From assembly GCA_025890175.1 (NCBI GenBank), contig JANPYM010000023.1:1-64000 (forward strand): a stretch of DNA of 64,000 nt. The letters are read 5' to 3'. The translations under genes were made by a program, and so were the position numbers. Below the pieces are notes generated by a model, which was not told where the DNA came from, made no database searches, and saw nothing but the letters and a program-made list of their open reading frames with translations. The DNA is from Ciborinia camelliae (taxonomy: Eukaryota; Ascomycota; Leotiomycetes; Helotiales; Sclerotiniaceae). Positions 25,615-37,374 of this stretch are shown here, piece after piece. How positions within the stretch are numbered: position 1 is the first letter of the stretch; each line of letters begins with the position of its first letter.

Positions 25615-27120
25615 ATGTCAATGTCAACGTCCGGTTTGGTGGTTCCGCCCGGTCAATCACCACCCTTTGCTGTCGTGACCAGTACGGACCATTCGGCGTG
25701 GATTATCATCGCGACGGCGTTGGGGCTTGCTTGCACGTTGGTCTTTAGTGGCATCAAGGCTTTTGCTAGGAGTTCGTTGGGAAAGGGAATCAATTATGAT
25801 GAAATATGTCTTGGGGCTTCCTCGGTTAGTTGGTTAAACCCATCAATTGGATGACTTGTCAGAAGTTGAAAAAATGCTGGAGTGGGTGGAATGAAAATGG
25901 CTGATGATTCCAATAATGTAGCTCTTTGCCATCATTCAGTCTTCAATCATATTGGGAGCATGCTCCAAAGGCTTGGGAAAATCCATCGAACTTGTCCCGG
26001 CAAAAGATCAAGCTCAGATACAGCAGGTAAGTCAGTCGAAGTCAAAAAAGTAGCGCGCGCACGAGATTGATCCCGCAGGAGGCTGACTTTCTTTGACTTG
26101 ACAGATGTATTACACAAGCTTGTTATTCTTCATCATATCTCTTGGGCTGTCCAAATCTTCGGTGGTTCTGTTACTGGCCAGTTTGACGCCCGATCAAAAA
26201 CATGAGAAGATTTTCCGGGGCGTCATAGGTCTAATGGTGGCCTGGACAATTTCCAGTACGTTTGCTGTTGCGCTACAGTGCAATTTGTCCTATCCGTGGA
26301 AAACCATAGGGGAGCGTTGTGATAATGCAGTGAGCTTCCTCCCAAACTTGCTTTCAATTCTGAAGTATAAATAAAATCTAACTTGAGATGGTAGTTATTG
26401 AGATGGCAGATGATATCTTCTTTTGATATCATTTTCGAGATTGCATTTGTTTTTCTCGCAATCTACCTAGTATGGAACCTCCGAACCAGCAAATCCAACA
26501 AAGCGATTGTAGCTGTTGTATTCAGTTTTCGTCTCCCGTGTGTCTTCCCGGGTTCCATTAAATAATAAGCTTCATGCTAACAAATTCTATCTAGTATGAT
26601 CATCGCGATTGCCTACCGACTCATAAATTTCAATGCCAATGGGATGATGAAAAATCCCACATTTCTCGAGGACAAATTCATCGTGTGGACACAGACAGAA
26701 CTAAACTATTCCGTCATCTCCGCCATCATACCAAGTCTCCGCCCATTTGTCAAGAATCTTTCTACATATTACGGGCAAGAACTAGGAGGAAGATCTGGCT
26801 ATACCTTGGAGGATTCAAAGAACTACCAACTTTCAAATTTAAGCTCCATCAGGAATCATGAAAATAATCATCAGCTCGAGGGGGGGAGAATTGGTGAAGA
26901 AGTTGTTGATCCGGATGATTATAAATTTCGAGTTTGGGCCACGCAGGGAGGATTGCCAGGGGCAAAGAGAAATATCACGACTGCAGGGGGGACTTCGAAA
27001 TTATTACGGAAATCGTCGCTGGATGATGGGATGGATGGGGATGGGTTGAGTGTAGGGAGTAGTGATAGTCAACGAATGATCATCCAAAAAGATACTTCAT
27101 GGACGGTACGGATGGATTGA
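25615..27120 (+). CDS. PTH11-like seven-transmembrane protein (fungal rhodopsin-type domain)
   Basis: Integral membrane protein of the fungal PTH11-like receptor group. Five exons, 25615-25824, 25922-26026, 26105-26329, 26395-26537 and 26595-27120, join in frame to 402 aa. Seven hydrophobic segments are visible. They include ATALGLACTLVFSGIKAFA (TM1), SLLFFIISLGLSKSSVVLLL (TM3) and LRWQMISSFDIIFEIAFVFL (TM5). The last ends in SVISAIIPSLRPFVKNLSTYYG, a typical family ending for TM7. The C-terminal tail (about 120 aa) is hydrophilic with Gly/Ser-rich stretches. There is no CFEM cysteine domain at the N terminus. The usual GWDDY-like motif after TM1 is NYDEI here. Family members sense surface or host cues; the ligand is unknown. 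An in-frame GTG six bases upstream of the ATG was not used as start. Confidence 0.85.
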
Positions 27121-28819
27121 TTGATCAATGATGGAAATGCAAAAATATTGCATTAGATGGTTGGCATACCGGTATTTGGTGGAGTTAGGGTTGAACTTAC
27201 AAGCAGCGTCAAAATTTAGATATTCCTGTCAGTGGACTGGACTGCTATTTGGATTACACATTTATGATTCAATGGGATTTTTTTCTTAGGTGTTTCATTA
27301 TTCAGCACTTATTCATTCTTTCTTTCACTCATTTATGCATCCATTGAAAATCATAAAATATCATCTCAATCTAAAACTTTAAGTCTTATCTATTTCTTGC
27401 TATCCTAGACTCCTAGATGCTAAAATCTAAAAGTTCAAGAATACATACAGTACATATCTTCATTGCCAAATTCATATATATCCATAAAATATATTAAATT
27501 TACCGGTCAATGAATATCAGTCGGCGATTTGGTTATTCTCAATATCTAATCCATATCAATATCTTTCGATACATCATGCATGATATGATTTAGAGTTTTC
27601 CCCTCCGTCAACCCTGTTGATTGATAGATATGCAATCCTCTACCCAATGATCCATATCATAGCTTCATAGGGTAGGTATTATCTCTTCGGTGACCACTAT
27701 CCAGTGGGTCCCCTATTAGTAAGCGAAAACGGATATTTACCACAGGTCCGTAGAGTTATTATTTTGAAAGTTCATACTACTGAGGGCTAATCTATTTCAA
27801 TTTCAAGTTGATAGAAATTTTTAGATGAATATAGTTGTTTCTAGGTAGTAGCTATGAGATAATAAACAGAGCTTAAGCCCCTTTTCCCGGTGGATAGTGG
27901 CCATCAAGAAGAGAGGAGATAGATATTGTTGAATAATAACTGTGAAGTTCGAATTATTCAATTATCTCTGCATATCATATCATATCATGCCATGATCATC
28001 CATTTCAATCAAGGGCAGACCTAGAACAATCTTCCTATGAAAAAAAAATTGATACCTACCCCCACTATTGAATTTACTCACGTCGCGGCTCGCCTCACCC
28101 CACTTCCATCCTTATTGAAATTTGACAGGGCCACCCGACCCTATTGACACGGCTCGATCCGTTCTAACCTCTCTACCCCCGGAAACTCTATCCGAGAACC
28201 GGGAACCTTTGTTCAAAGTTAATTAGATGGTTTCTCTGGAATTGGAAGATGGGCCCCTGCGAATTAACAATACAGCTTATGCAGGTGAGTGAAACTTCTC
28301 CGATGAGGCTAGGACTTTACCACTCCCACGAAGGAATGTGCCGTGCCCCGTGATGTGATTGTTGTGCTGAACAAACCTGAATTGGATTGCCCTACCTAAT
28401 GGTCCTCATCTCGACTCAAATTACCTACCTAGTACTCCGCAGACACTTCTTCGACCAAGATCTGGATCTCTTTGGTCCGCTATTGACTAGACGAAAATAC
28501 ATTGAATATTGAAATACTGCAGGTGGGTTATGATTTTAACCCTAATCACTCAGTGTTAGAGTTCCACCGGAAACTAGCCAAATTCGTTTTGTACATTTAG
28601 ACATTGTTTAAGTTCATTTCCAAAGCCAGATCATAGATGTCGAATTTTGCCAAATCCTTACTGATATTTTCCTCAAACCCTTGTTCGTTCTTTGACACAC
28701 TTTGATAGGACGGTGCCAGCTCTTGAACCCTTAAGCAAAACCATCACTACGCTACTGTACTGGAATCTACCAAAACTCGATCTATACATCGGATCTCCAG
28801 AAACCTTTAACCTTTAACC
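27121..28819. other. 1.7-kb intergenic region, no gene seen
   Basis: AT-leaning spacer with 3' flank of the receptor-like gene and 5' flank of the methyltransferase. It contains CATATCATATCAT repeats near 27970-27990 and scattered CCTACCTA motifs. No ORF with coding character was found on either strand. Confidence 0.6.
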
Positions 28820-29554
28820 ATGACCACGGTAACAGCAGTGTCTCAGGCCGGCCATGACACCTTCGATGCATTGAATATCGAGTACGAAAAAGCATATCGC
28901 AACAATCCATTTAAGATCCTTGCCGTCGAAAAAGCAATAGCGTTACTCTCCCCCGGATCCAAAGTTCTCGATGTGGGATGTGGTACCGGGGTACCCGTTT
29001 CCCTGCTATTGGCGGAAGCAGGTCTAGAAGTAACCGGTTTCGACATCTCAGCCAAAATGATCTCGTTCGCTCAAAAGAGAGTGAAGGGCAATTTTTCCGT
29101 GTCAGATATGGTAAAATTCAAGGTTGAGGACACGTTTTCAGGAGTCTTTATGATATTTGCTCATCTTCAACTTTCGTATGCGGCTGTTCATGCAACCGTG
29201 TATAAATTTGTCAGTGCGCTGAAGCCCGGGGGAATCTTTGTGCTGGGCCAAATGCCTAGTGATACATATGTGAAGGATGAGGATGAAGCTTCTTCGTATG
29301 ATGAGACGAGGACGTATGTTGAGGATTATAATGCGCCGTTTATGGGGGAACCACTTCCGACTTTCATGATGAGCGAGCGGGGACAGAGAGACTTTTTGAC
29401 GAGTATGGGGTTGGAGATTGTGGACGAGACGATCGACGAGTTTCAACCGGATAATGAAAGGTGTGAACCGGAGATGCAACAATATATCATTGCGAGAAGA
29501 CCGGTGGATGGGAAGATTTTACAGTCACAACCACTTCCGAAGGTAGTAGAATAG
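28820..29554 (+). CDS. Class I SAM-dependent methyltransferase
   Basis: Single-exon 244-aa protein. Motif I VLDVGCGTG (residues 49-57) and the following acidic residue in VTGFDIS (Asp75) bind S-adenosylmethionine. The C-terminal half has a SALKPGGIFVLGQM strand (motif III type). Length and fold match small soluble methyltransferases of the methyltransferase-11/25 type. The substrate is not predictable; relatives act on small molecules such as secondary metabolites or ubiquinone precursors. No signal peptide or TM segment is seen. It sits between a PTH11-like receptor gene and a subtilase locus, with no biosynthetic core enzyme nearby. The start ATG has a good ACCATGACC context. Confidence 0.88.
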   Translation: MTTVTAVSQAGHDTFDALNIEYEKAYRNNPFKILAVEKAIALLSPGSKVLDVGCGTGVPVSLLLAEAGLEVTGFDISAKMISFAQKRVKGNFSVSDMVKFKVEDTFSGVFMIFAHLQLSYAAVHATVYKFVSALKPGGIFVLGQMPSDTYVKDEDEASSYDETRTYVEDYNAPFMGEPLPTFMMSERGQRDFLTSMGLEIVDETIDEFQPDNERCEPEMQQYIIARRPVDGKILQSQPLPKVVE

Positions 29555-29795
29555 TGAAATGAATCAAGATTCTGCCCAACTTTTTCTCAAACGACGATTT
29601 TCATTTTTCGATAGCAGAACTCGGAGGTTGCACAAAGATGAATCAGTGGAATAGCATGGTAAATTAGTGCCACTTGGGAGTTTGAATGATGAATTCATAA
29701 TTTCACCTTCATATAGTGGCAAGAGACACCGAAAGAAAGATACTGTTATAAAAGAAATTGACTTGGAACACAACCTAAAAGAAAGATAATATTTA

Positions 29796-31587
29796 TCACG
29801 AGGATCCCCCTTTCTCCTCATACAAAGAGCAAGCATCGTACATAGAAGAAGCTCTGTATTTATCCAAGGCGCTGGTTATATGCCCAATGATTTCTTCTGG
29901 CCCATTCCTGTAGCTCGATAACTTCCAAGGCACAAGATTTTGGTACCCATCACGCTCAGTAGACATCTCGCGAAAAAATACATTTTGCATTGCATCGTGT
30001 TTCCATAGATAACCTCGAAGCCAGTTTAGCGTTATATTGTCATGATCTTGCATGAAAAATTCCAAGATAAGTGCAGCTAGGCCAGCTGCTATCGGTGTTG
30101 CCGCTGAAGTTCCAGACATAAATTCATGTTCAGTCTCGTCGGGTGTAACAGCCGGAACACTTTCTCCCAAAATAGAAAAGTTTATTGAATTGATCTGTTG
30201 AGGAGGGTTAAAGCTTGACTTATTTCCATCACCAGTAGCCGAATTTACAGCAAAGACTTGGGACATGCTAGCTGGAAATGCCACTTCCTTTCGAGTTCCA
30301 TTGTTCCCCGCTGCAGCAAAAAACAGAACTGGTCGTTCACGAGCATCGAGATTGTGTTGCCGGCTGGAAGCTTTTTCGATAATGTGCTCGATTTCTTTTT
30401 TCCAAGATAGAAATCCAAAAGACATCGTCACAATGTCAACGCCCCAATTCTCTTTCCCATCAGGGTTGGTTCCTATGTTACATGCTCGCTCTAAAGCCTA
30501 GTTTTATTTGTTAGCGCGTCAAGGCCGAGAGAAGGCGAACTCGAGGAAATTCATACCTTCATCACATTCTTAGCCTCCAAGGTTTCATTTTTGCTTTTCG
30601 TAACGCGAGCCACATAAATATCCGCCCAAGGGGCTACGCGTTGAAGTAATGCAACACAAGTGGTACCATGCCCATCGATGTCTATATCAACTTCATTCTT
30701 GCTATCACTCAATCCTACAAAATCTTCCACCTTTTTGAGTCTTTTCCCCCCTCTTCACCTTTCCGGAACTTTGTGCGGCTTATGTTAATCCCCGTGTCCA
30801 GGATTGCAATTCTGATCCTCTTATACTTATCTTTCCGTAGAATTTGCAAGCGACAGTGACTATCTTGCAACTCGAGAAACCACGCGTTGGCGCTTGAGAT
30901 ATTTGTATCAGAGCGGATAGTAAAAAGTCTAGCATCAAAGTTTTTGCATCTCGGTTCTCCATCTTGTGGTGCAGTGAATGGTCTTCTCGTTTTTATCGTG
31001 TGAACGGGGGCTTCGGCTGTTCGAACCCAGAGTTCAGATATTGGTCTCGTAACTGATGACAGTATAATTCTTTTAGACCTCCCCTTTCTGAAGACCACAG
31101 TTATTGGCCGACGTCTCAGATTCTTCATAATTGAAGAGAAAAATGATTTGTGCGGCTTTTGATTTACTTTTGCTGGGTGGGGGTCATAACTTACTGGATG
31201 ACACGGTATTTCTTCGAACTCGGGTTTCACTGAACCGTCTTCATTGAACATCGAGCCGAGCAGTTTGAGGCTTGAAATCCCAAATCCTGGACACCCTCTC
31301 TGCCCATCTGCGAATTCATCCCATGACAATATATCATCCATCGGTTCCCCACGTAGCCCACGTTCAAGCTGTTCCAATATTTCATGTAGCCCAAGACGTT
31401 TCACATACTCTGGAGGAATGGTGGAAAAGGGCTCGGCACCGCTTTTTAAACGAACCAACATCACCTGTGCAAGAATTTCTGAAGCATAGAATTTTATAGC
31501 GCGTTGTTCAGAACCTGCAATATCTGCCTCTTCTTGTCTTTTACGCCAGTAAATAGCGAGGCTTATCGCTTTTTCTACCTTACCCAT
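29796..31587 (-). CDS. Subtilisin-like serine protease (peptidase S8), possibly broken
   Basis: Intracellular-type fungal subtilase without signal peptide. The catalytic triad is present: Asp in AILDTGI (about 30795), His in DGHGTTCVAL (about 30670) and Ser in SGTSAATPIAAGLAAL (about 30100). The oxyanion Asn is in FFAAAGNNG. A clear intron lies at 30556-30498. Between the Asp and His segments the frame changes at a run of six Gs (30746-30751). Either one base is missing there, which would restore a family-like RLKKVEDFVG, or a 44-nt GTGAAG...TTGTAG intron (30758-30715) is removed. The N-terminal third has helical LAHCYISMGKVEKAI-type sequence, perhaps TPR-like, that continues upstream of this ATG. 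Relatives sit in NLR-type or regulatory proteins. Confidence is high for the family and low for integrity. Confidence 0.75.
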
Positions 31588-31618
31588 GCTTATATAGCAA
31601 TGTGCCAGAAGATTTGAA

Positions 31619-31846
31619 TCATTGGATTGATAAAATTAGGTATCCAGGCAAATGATGATCCAAGTATGCTGCTATTTTTAATACCGTGTATGTGACCACC
31701 AAGTTATGCGAGGATATCGCAACATAGTGCACCAAATTTAACACAGCATCATTATTTCCCTCTAATAATTTAACAAAAAGGTTACGCAGTTCATTGGGAA
31801 TACGAGACAAAGCTAGGCTGATTCTTTTATCTGGAGGGATTACTGG
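31619..31846 (-). pseudogene. Upstream coding segment of the subtilase gene, out of frame
   Basis: An uninterrupted stretch reads VIPPDKRISLALSRIPNELR, then a Leu-rich segment ending in KIAAYLDHHLPGYL. It looks like genuine protein, but it ends in TGA in a different frame from the LLAHCYISMGKVEKAI coding sequence that immediately follows. I found no GT-AG intron that joins the two frames. A one-base indel near 31620-31645 would join them, so this is either a decaying 5' part of the subtilase gene or a sequencing error. A further possible upstream remnant lies at 31885-32219. Confidence 0.5.
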
Positions 31847-31884
31847 CCGTTAAGGCTGCACCTTCCCGTTATGAGACAAGTGTT

Positions 31885-32219
31885 ATGTTGTGATTTGTTC
31901 CACGATTACTTCAACATGAATATCGGAGCATTGTCGCATTTTCGCATCCCTAGTTAGGAAAATAAATGCACTAATTATCTCACCGAAGCCTGTACTTATG
32001 CCTTTTCAAAGGCACAACATAATTCATTGTCAAACGTGCATCATGCATCAAAACGAGAAAAAATTCCATACATGTGAGCATGAGTCCGTTATCGGGGCAC
32101 CATGCGAAAGATATGCAGTCTTGCAACAAGAAGCTCACTTGTATAACCGCGTGTAGATGGGAGCATATTGTTTTAAATCTGCGCTTGGTAAGATATGGGA
32201 AGAATCTTCCAACAACCAT
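31885..32219 (-). pseudogene. Possible remnant of a further 5' exon
   Basis: An ORF starting MVVGRFFPYL (32219) runs to a TGA at 31980. Removing a 34-nt GTGAGA...ACTAG segment (31983-31950) would continue it as RLRDAKMRQCSDIHVEVIVE. A 34-nt intron is below the usual fungal minimum, so this may be chance or a decayed exon of the adjacent subtilase. I do not recognise a domain. Confidence 0.25.
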
Positions 32220-33131
32220 TACTTAAACGTCTACCTTCTAATCTAGAATAATCCTGCACCATCTCAACCGCTATCAATATTCTCATTACCCTTCACTACT
32301 TGATAGTACCACAAAGTATGCCGGTGCAAAAGTCTTACTTCTACACCTCCAATCGCGACTGTCCTCCAGATGGAGATGTTTTTGAATTTACTTAAGATAC
32401 GACACTAATTGCTTAGCAAGATCTCAAGTCTTAGCGAATCTTAGCGAAAGGGGGTCTTCTTTTGGGTTTAGCTCCAAAACCCCGTGATCGATGTCGAGAA
32501 GAGGGGGGTGCTAGATGTATCTTGGCTCACATACACATATTTTTGACTACTATTCACAAATCATGAATAGAACGGCCTCCAGAAATATAACCTCAACTTA
32601 TGCGCTGGCAGGGCTGACTGGTACCACCCACTGAAAACCTAGACTTTTCCGCATCACATGACCAAATTGTATTATATACATGCGGCCAAATCTTTTCCAC
32701 CAGGCCGTATTATCGTGACCTTAAAAGAATTACATTTCTATTGGATATTCAAGTCTTCCACGCCCCGCGTATGAAATTTAATGTTAGGATATGATCTCAC
32801 GCCCGCGCGCATTTATTCATATTCTGGTACTACCCGTGCATTCAAATCCAGTGCATCCATCTAAATCTTTTACCAAATTATCGGCTGTTCCTTCAGCATT
32901 GGAATACCTTTGTGTAGGTATCTACGCGTATCTTGGTGAAATATTAACAAGCTTGAAAGCCTCAAACGATTGGGGCATTTATTAAGGGACGATGTAGTTT
33001 TCAATAGGTTTTAATTTGCTATTTATTATATCAATAACCAATCGATCCAATCGTGTAGAGGTAAATGTATGAAAGAGAATTGAGATGAAAACAATTGAAC
33101 AATGGAATATTGACAGGAGATTTATCTTATA
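32220..33131. other. Intergenic region, no gene seen
   Basis: This lies upstream of the subtilase remnants and downstream of the membrane-protein gene. A short plus-strand ORF at 32791-32985 has no recognisable features. Confidence 0.6.
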
Positions 33132-34329
33132 TCAAAACCCGTATTTCTCAACCCACTCATCCTCCACTTTCTTTTCCTCATCCATCTCCCATTTTATGCG
33201 AGCCGCCTCGAAAGACTTCAAGTCGAACTTATCTGGCCAGCCATTCTCCTTATAGAGCCGAGCATAAGAGTCTCCTTGATATGTGCCATTTGGAAGTCCT
33301 CCTGGTATCCATTCCAGAGTTTTGAACTTGTTCATGTATTCGCGAAGGACAGTTCTAGCGTGTCGTGAGGGGAATCGATTCAATGGGAGATAATCATCCC
33401 AATCTTCGCCGATTTCGATGTGCTGGGTGGAAGGATCGAGATTCTCTATATTCATGTAATTGATGGTCCATATTTTGCCTGTGGAATCAATCGTTAGTTC
33501 TATTGCTAATATATTAATCGATGGCTTCATTTATAGTCTGTTTTATTCGACGGGAGATCAACAACTCACAATTCTTCGTGTTTAATATCATAACAGCACT
33601 CTCCTCCCCATCAATCCGACTCAAACAAATATAATCCGGCTCCATATACTTTCCACCCCACTCCTCAAGTCCTCTCACTACTCCATCACTTTTCTCCACC
33701 GCATGAAAAAGATCTCCTATCTCATCCAATTCCCAATCCGTTCTATAATCCACGAATTGACCACCCAATAGAAATTCTGCCTCTCCAATGCTACCAACTC
33801 CATGACACCACTTCGTCCTCTTTCCTTCTTTCGGCTTGTTAATATATGGCAGCATTTCCATCATCTGTATTGACCTTTCCGATAATCCTAAGCTTTTTGC
33901 GGGAGTTGTATTGATGGGTGGATTGATATGTGGTGATCGACTAATGAGTGAGGAGTCTAGATATCCCATCCGCACGAACAAGTCGTAGAATTCTTCCATT
34001 AAACCCGCAATTTCCTCTGGTGTGCAAACTTCCTCTCGATTTCCCACTTCCTCTAGTGTACCTCCATTCACAGATTTCTCGAGGAAAGTTCCTACATCAA
34101 TGAATACTCTGCCCGTCGAAATGCGCGCCGCATCAACAATACTGAAGGAGCTATCATCGATAAATGCAAGTCCATAAAAACCGATCAAGCAACCGATCAA
34201 GAAAAGTAATACCAGTTTGGAAATATATGATAATATAGCCCATTTCTGTCGCGCAGTGCGTGTTTCAATGGAATCCATATTCTGTTCTTTAGAATCCATC
34301 GCGTTTAAAGTGGAGGAGGTATTGATCAT
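33132..34329 (-). CDS. Single-pass membrane protein of unknown function (fungal-specific)
   Basis: Two exons, 34329-33570 and 33478-33132, joined by a GTGAGT...CCACAG intron, give 368 aa. A short Asp/Glu/Thr-rich N terminus is followed by one TM segment (LVLLFLIGCLIGFYGLAFI, about residues 41-59), then a soluble domain of about 300 residues. Recurrent family-like motifs are PHINPPINTTPAKSLGLSE, MEMLPYI, GEAEFLLGGQFVDYR and, near the C terminus, LEWIPGGLPNGTYQ and LYKENGWPDKFD. This resembles a fungal hypothetical-protein family common in plant-associated ascomycetes, to which I can assign no activity. The topology resembles DUF3328/UstYa proteins, but their HxxHC motifs are absent, so I do not call it UstYa. 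Confidence 0.75.
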
Positions 34330-35912
34330 TACCTTGGTATTTTTATTAAGTCGGCGGGGATTTTGAGGATGAGAGAGGTGCGTTTTGAGATTTCTTCCTT
34401 CTGATTTTGGTAATTTTGAAGGTAGGTATGTATGTTCTTCATGAAATTGAACTTCGCCAAATTTTTGAAAAAGAAATGACTCTACAGAGAGTATGAATGT
34501 GAATAGGGAAATGAATGATAGATAGATACCTAGTATATGTTGTTGATGATGATTTTAGCATTGAGACGCCCACCAAGCTGCGAATATTTGTTCTTGGATG
34601 GGGTCATCACCAGCCTTTTAAATCAAAACTGTAGCTTGAAGTAGGTACCTTCCAGTACATTTTGTACGCGAAATACATTGATACGGTTAGGAAAAAAACT
34701 TCAAATTTCCAACCTATACACTTTATAATAAGCCACATTATTGAATTTAAAAAATTCATTCGATTGAAATCATCTACTATCGTAAGTAGTTGTACGAATG
34801 GAGGTCAGTAGGGCTAAACCTGCAATTACGTTTTTTCTCGGTTAGAGAAAGTTCCTTTAAGGGGAAGGATCCACGAAAGTTTTTGGAATCTTACCTGAGA
34901 TCAGGTGGATAAGGGATAGATAAATTTATGAGAAAAGGAGTGTATTGCGTGTAGCTTAAACTAGGTATCTACAGTAATAATGGGGGAATATACCTAGGAT
35001 GCTACAGTATATGGTACGGGACGAGCGTATACACTAATCCTGTAGCATAGTAAATATAATACAATATAATACACAGAATACAGTACTGCACGTATTCTTC
35101 CAACAAAATTAATAGGATGATTGCTTGGCAAAAAGTGTCTTTTGGAGTTTAAATTCAAACCCTCTGATCTCAAACCCTGTGATAAATACCTACCTACCTA
35201 TATCATCGAGAGAAGAGGCCGGTACTAATAAGTGTAGACTGATTACATATCTAAACCTTCACCTTCATCACAAATATGAATGATAGCTACCAATCTAATA
35301 GCAACTCCTCTCTTCTCTTACCCCATCTTTTTTTCTTACTTTCGGTAGGTAAGATCAAAATGGTTCTTCCCTTCCCTTCCCTTCCCTTTCCTACCTTCCT
35401 TCCTTCCTTTCTTGGAAAGAAAGTCTCACCTTCAACCTTTTTTATTTAAATTTAATTAGGTAAGGTAACCGCTATTCATTCTCTCATTATATCTGAAGGG
35501 GGGCCGGGGGTAAACTTCAATATCTTATAGAATGTGAAGGACAATTTGATTTCGTTTCTGCTCCGGCCGAAATCTTAAGGGTTTTTGATGGATGTGTAGT
35601 ATGTACTGTACACCATAGGAGGTAATTTTATCCGAGTGGATGTATCGTTACCTTAGTTCTATGAATCTTGTTTCAAATGCTCGAAATTAACATTGAGCAT
35701 TAAAAAAATACAGTATCATCGCTCCTTCCTCCAATAGGTACGCAGTCATACCGTGTACCTACCAGGTAGGTTGACTTGCAAAACACGGACTTCCTTCTCA
35801 TTTTATATGACACCTCCCCATTTAAAACATTGCACCATCACATTCAAAACACATTCTCCCATCAAATCTCATCCTATCCTTTCGTCTTGATCTTCATCGT
35901 GGTCCGGGAAAG
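34330..35912. other. 1.6-kb divergent intergenic region, no gene seen
   Basis: This holds the upstream regions of the membrane-protein gene (minus) and the repeat-bearing gene (plus). It contains CTTCC/CCTTCC pyrimidine repeats (35367-35413), several TACCTACCTA/TAGGTA patches and TACAGTA motifs. No coding sequence was recognised. Confidence 0.6.
35367..35413. repeat. Polypyrimidine (CTTCC)n tract
   Basis: Tandem CTTCC, CCTTT and CTTCCTTCC units form a continuous C/T tract about 500 bp upstream of the gene at 35913. Confidence 0.7.
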
Positions 35913-37374
35913 ATGAAGATTGATCCATCTCGTCTCGTAAACATGAGTGCAGATATGACTTCAAAAGACAAGACTTCAAGAAAGATTTCAGAAAGGATTT
36001 CAGAAATGACCCCAGAAGAGATTTCAGAAATGACTCCAGAAAAGGTTTTCGAAAGGATTTCAGACATGACTTCAGAAATGACTCCAGAAAAAATTTCAGA
36101 AAAGATTTCCGAAATGACTCTAGACATGCCCCGATATTTAGACATCGAAAAAGTCGTCGGAGCGATCCAAGCCGTACTCAACCACTCACCCGGCTTAAGC
36201 TCGCGCAAAATCCACTCGCGACTCCTCCGCAACGAAACCTGGCCGCTGAAACTGCACGAGGTAGCCGTCGAAGCCTGCCTGGTGAAAAATTTCGGCATGC
36301 GTATCTCCGATACCCGTTTAATGGCCGCCATGCCGTTTACGAGCGACGCAGCCATTGACGAGTGGATTGCGGGATGTCTGTGTGAGCATTTTGGCGAAGC
36401 GGCCGCGGATGCCCTGATGAAAGCCACCGTGAGGAACCACTGCAAATGCATGCGGACGCCCAAGACCGTGTCGGAGGAGGAGATCAAATATTATCGGAAT
36501 GGAAGGATGACGGTGGATCCGAGGAAGAGTCGCGCGGTGGGATTATTGCGGATGATGCTCGACACCAAGGTCCCGATCAAGAGTTTCCTGCCGCGCAATA
36601 CGCCGACGGAGTTGGCTTCTATGCCGTATTCATTCATGGATGCGGGACAGCGGGTCTACGCGCTCTTCTATGCGGAATGGGATGCGTGGATGGGACCGGC
36701 ATGTTTTAAAGCTCCGCCCGCGATCGAATATGTGGAGGATTTTGAGGAAAAAATGATCTTTAAAGGGCCTCAGAGTGGGGATCCGGCGCATTGCCACTTC
36801 AACATCACGTGTTGGAATCCGGAAATCGGGTATAGTTTCGAAGACCATGTGCAGGAGGTCTTGGCTTCCACGTGTGATGAATGGCGTTGCAATCGGGAAT
36901 GGTTGAAGTGGGCCATCACGCGCACGGAAGACCAAGACACCATCAAGATGATCAACAGCGTAAGTGACGTATCCCATCCCATCTCGTCATTCCCCTCCGG
37001 GTTATTTGATTGTGATCCGGGACTAAATAGATGATCCGTAGGTGTTGGCCGGACAGCATGGAGTGAAATATCGACATATCTTCCACGGCTTTGTGGAATA
37101 TCACAATTGGCACAGCATCTGGTTTTACAACTTCCGCATCGTGCACGAAATCGCCGCATACGTGGTGGAAAAGAAGGGCGATGCGGAGATGATGTGGGCC
37201 GAGAGGTTCCCGGAGGGTCATTTGGAATATCACTATGCGTTGCAGCCGCGGGCGACGGGAGTCTCATCGCCGCCGCTCAAATCACGAAAGGGGCGGGAAT
37301 CTGAGACCGAGTGGGACTGGGGAATCTTCGCTCATGGTCATTCGAAGAAGAACGACGCGGGGGGACTTGCGTAA
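35913..37374 (+). CDS. Unknown protein with Ile-Ser-Glu-Met-Thr repeat N terminus
   Basis: Two exons, 35913-36959 and 37042-37374 (donor GTAAGT, acceptor CCGTAG), give 459 aa. Residues about 15-70 are a degenerate tandem repeat of ISEMTPEE/ISEKISEMT units, which are polar, Met- and Lys/Glu-rich and probably helical. It is encoded by a DNA minisatellite of ATTTCAGAAATGACTCCAGAA-like units (35985-36126). The rest (about 75-459) is a compact domain without signal peptide or TM. It has conserved-looking aromatic stretches such as YRHIFHGFVEYHNWHSIWFY and several Cys/Trp residues. I do not recognise the family. The body is noticeably GC-richer than the flanks. The repeats could be variable in number between strains. 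Confidence 0.75.
35985..36126 (+). repeat. Coding minisatellite in the unknown gene
   Basis: Repeated 12- and 24-nt blocks of ATTTCAGAAA and ATGACTCCAGAA with a few substitutions remain in frame. They give the ISE(M/R)(T)PE(E/K) peptide repeats. Confidence 0.75.

Noticed and set aside
30990..31040. tRNA-like GTTCGAACCC sequence
   Set aside because: It lies within the subtilase coding segment and has no A-box or stem structure at the right distance.
35913..36126. RiPP/dikaritin-type precursor because of peptide repeats near a UstYa-like protein
   Set aside because: There is no signal peptide, no regular Kex2 (KR) sites between repeats and no conserved core peptide. The neighbour lacks the HxxHC motif.
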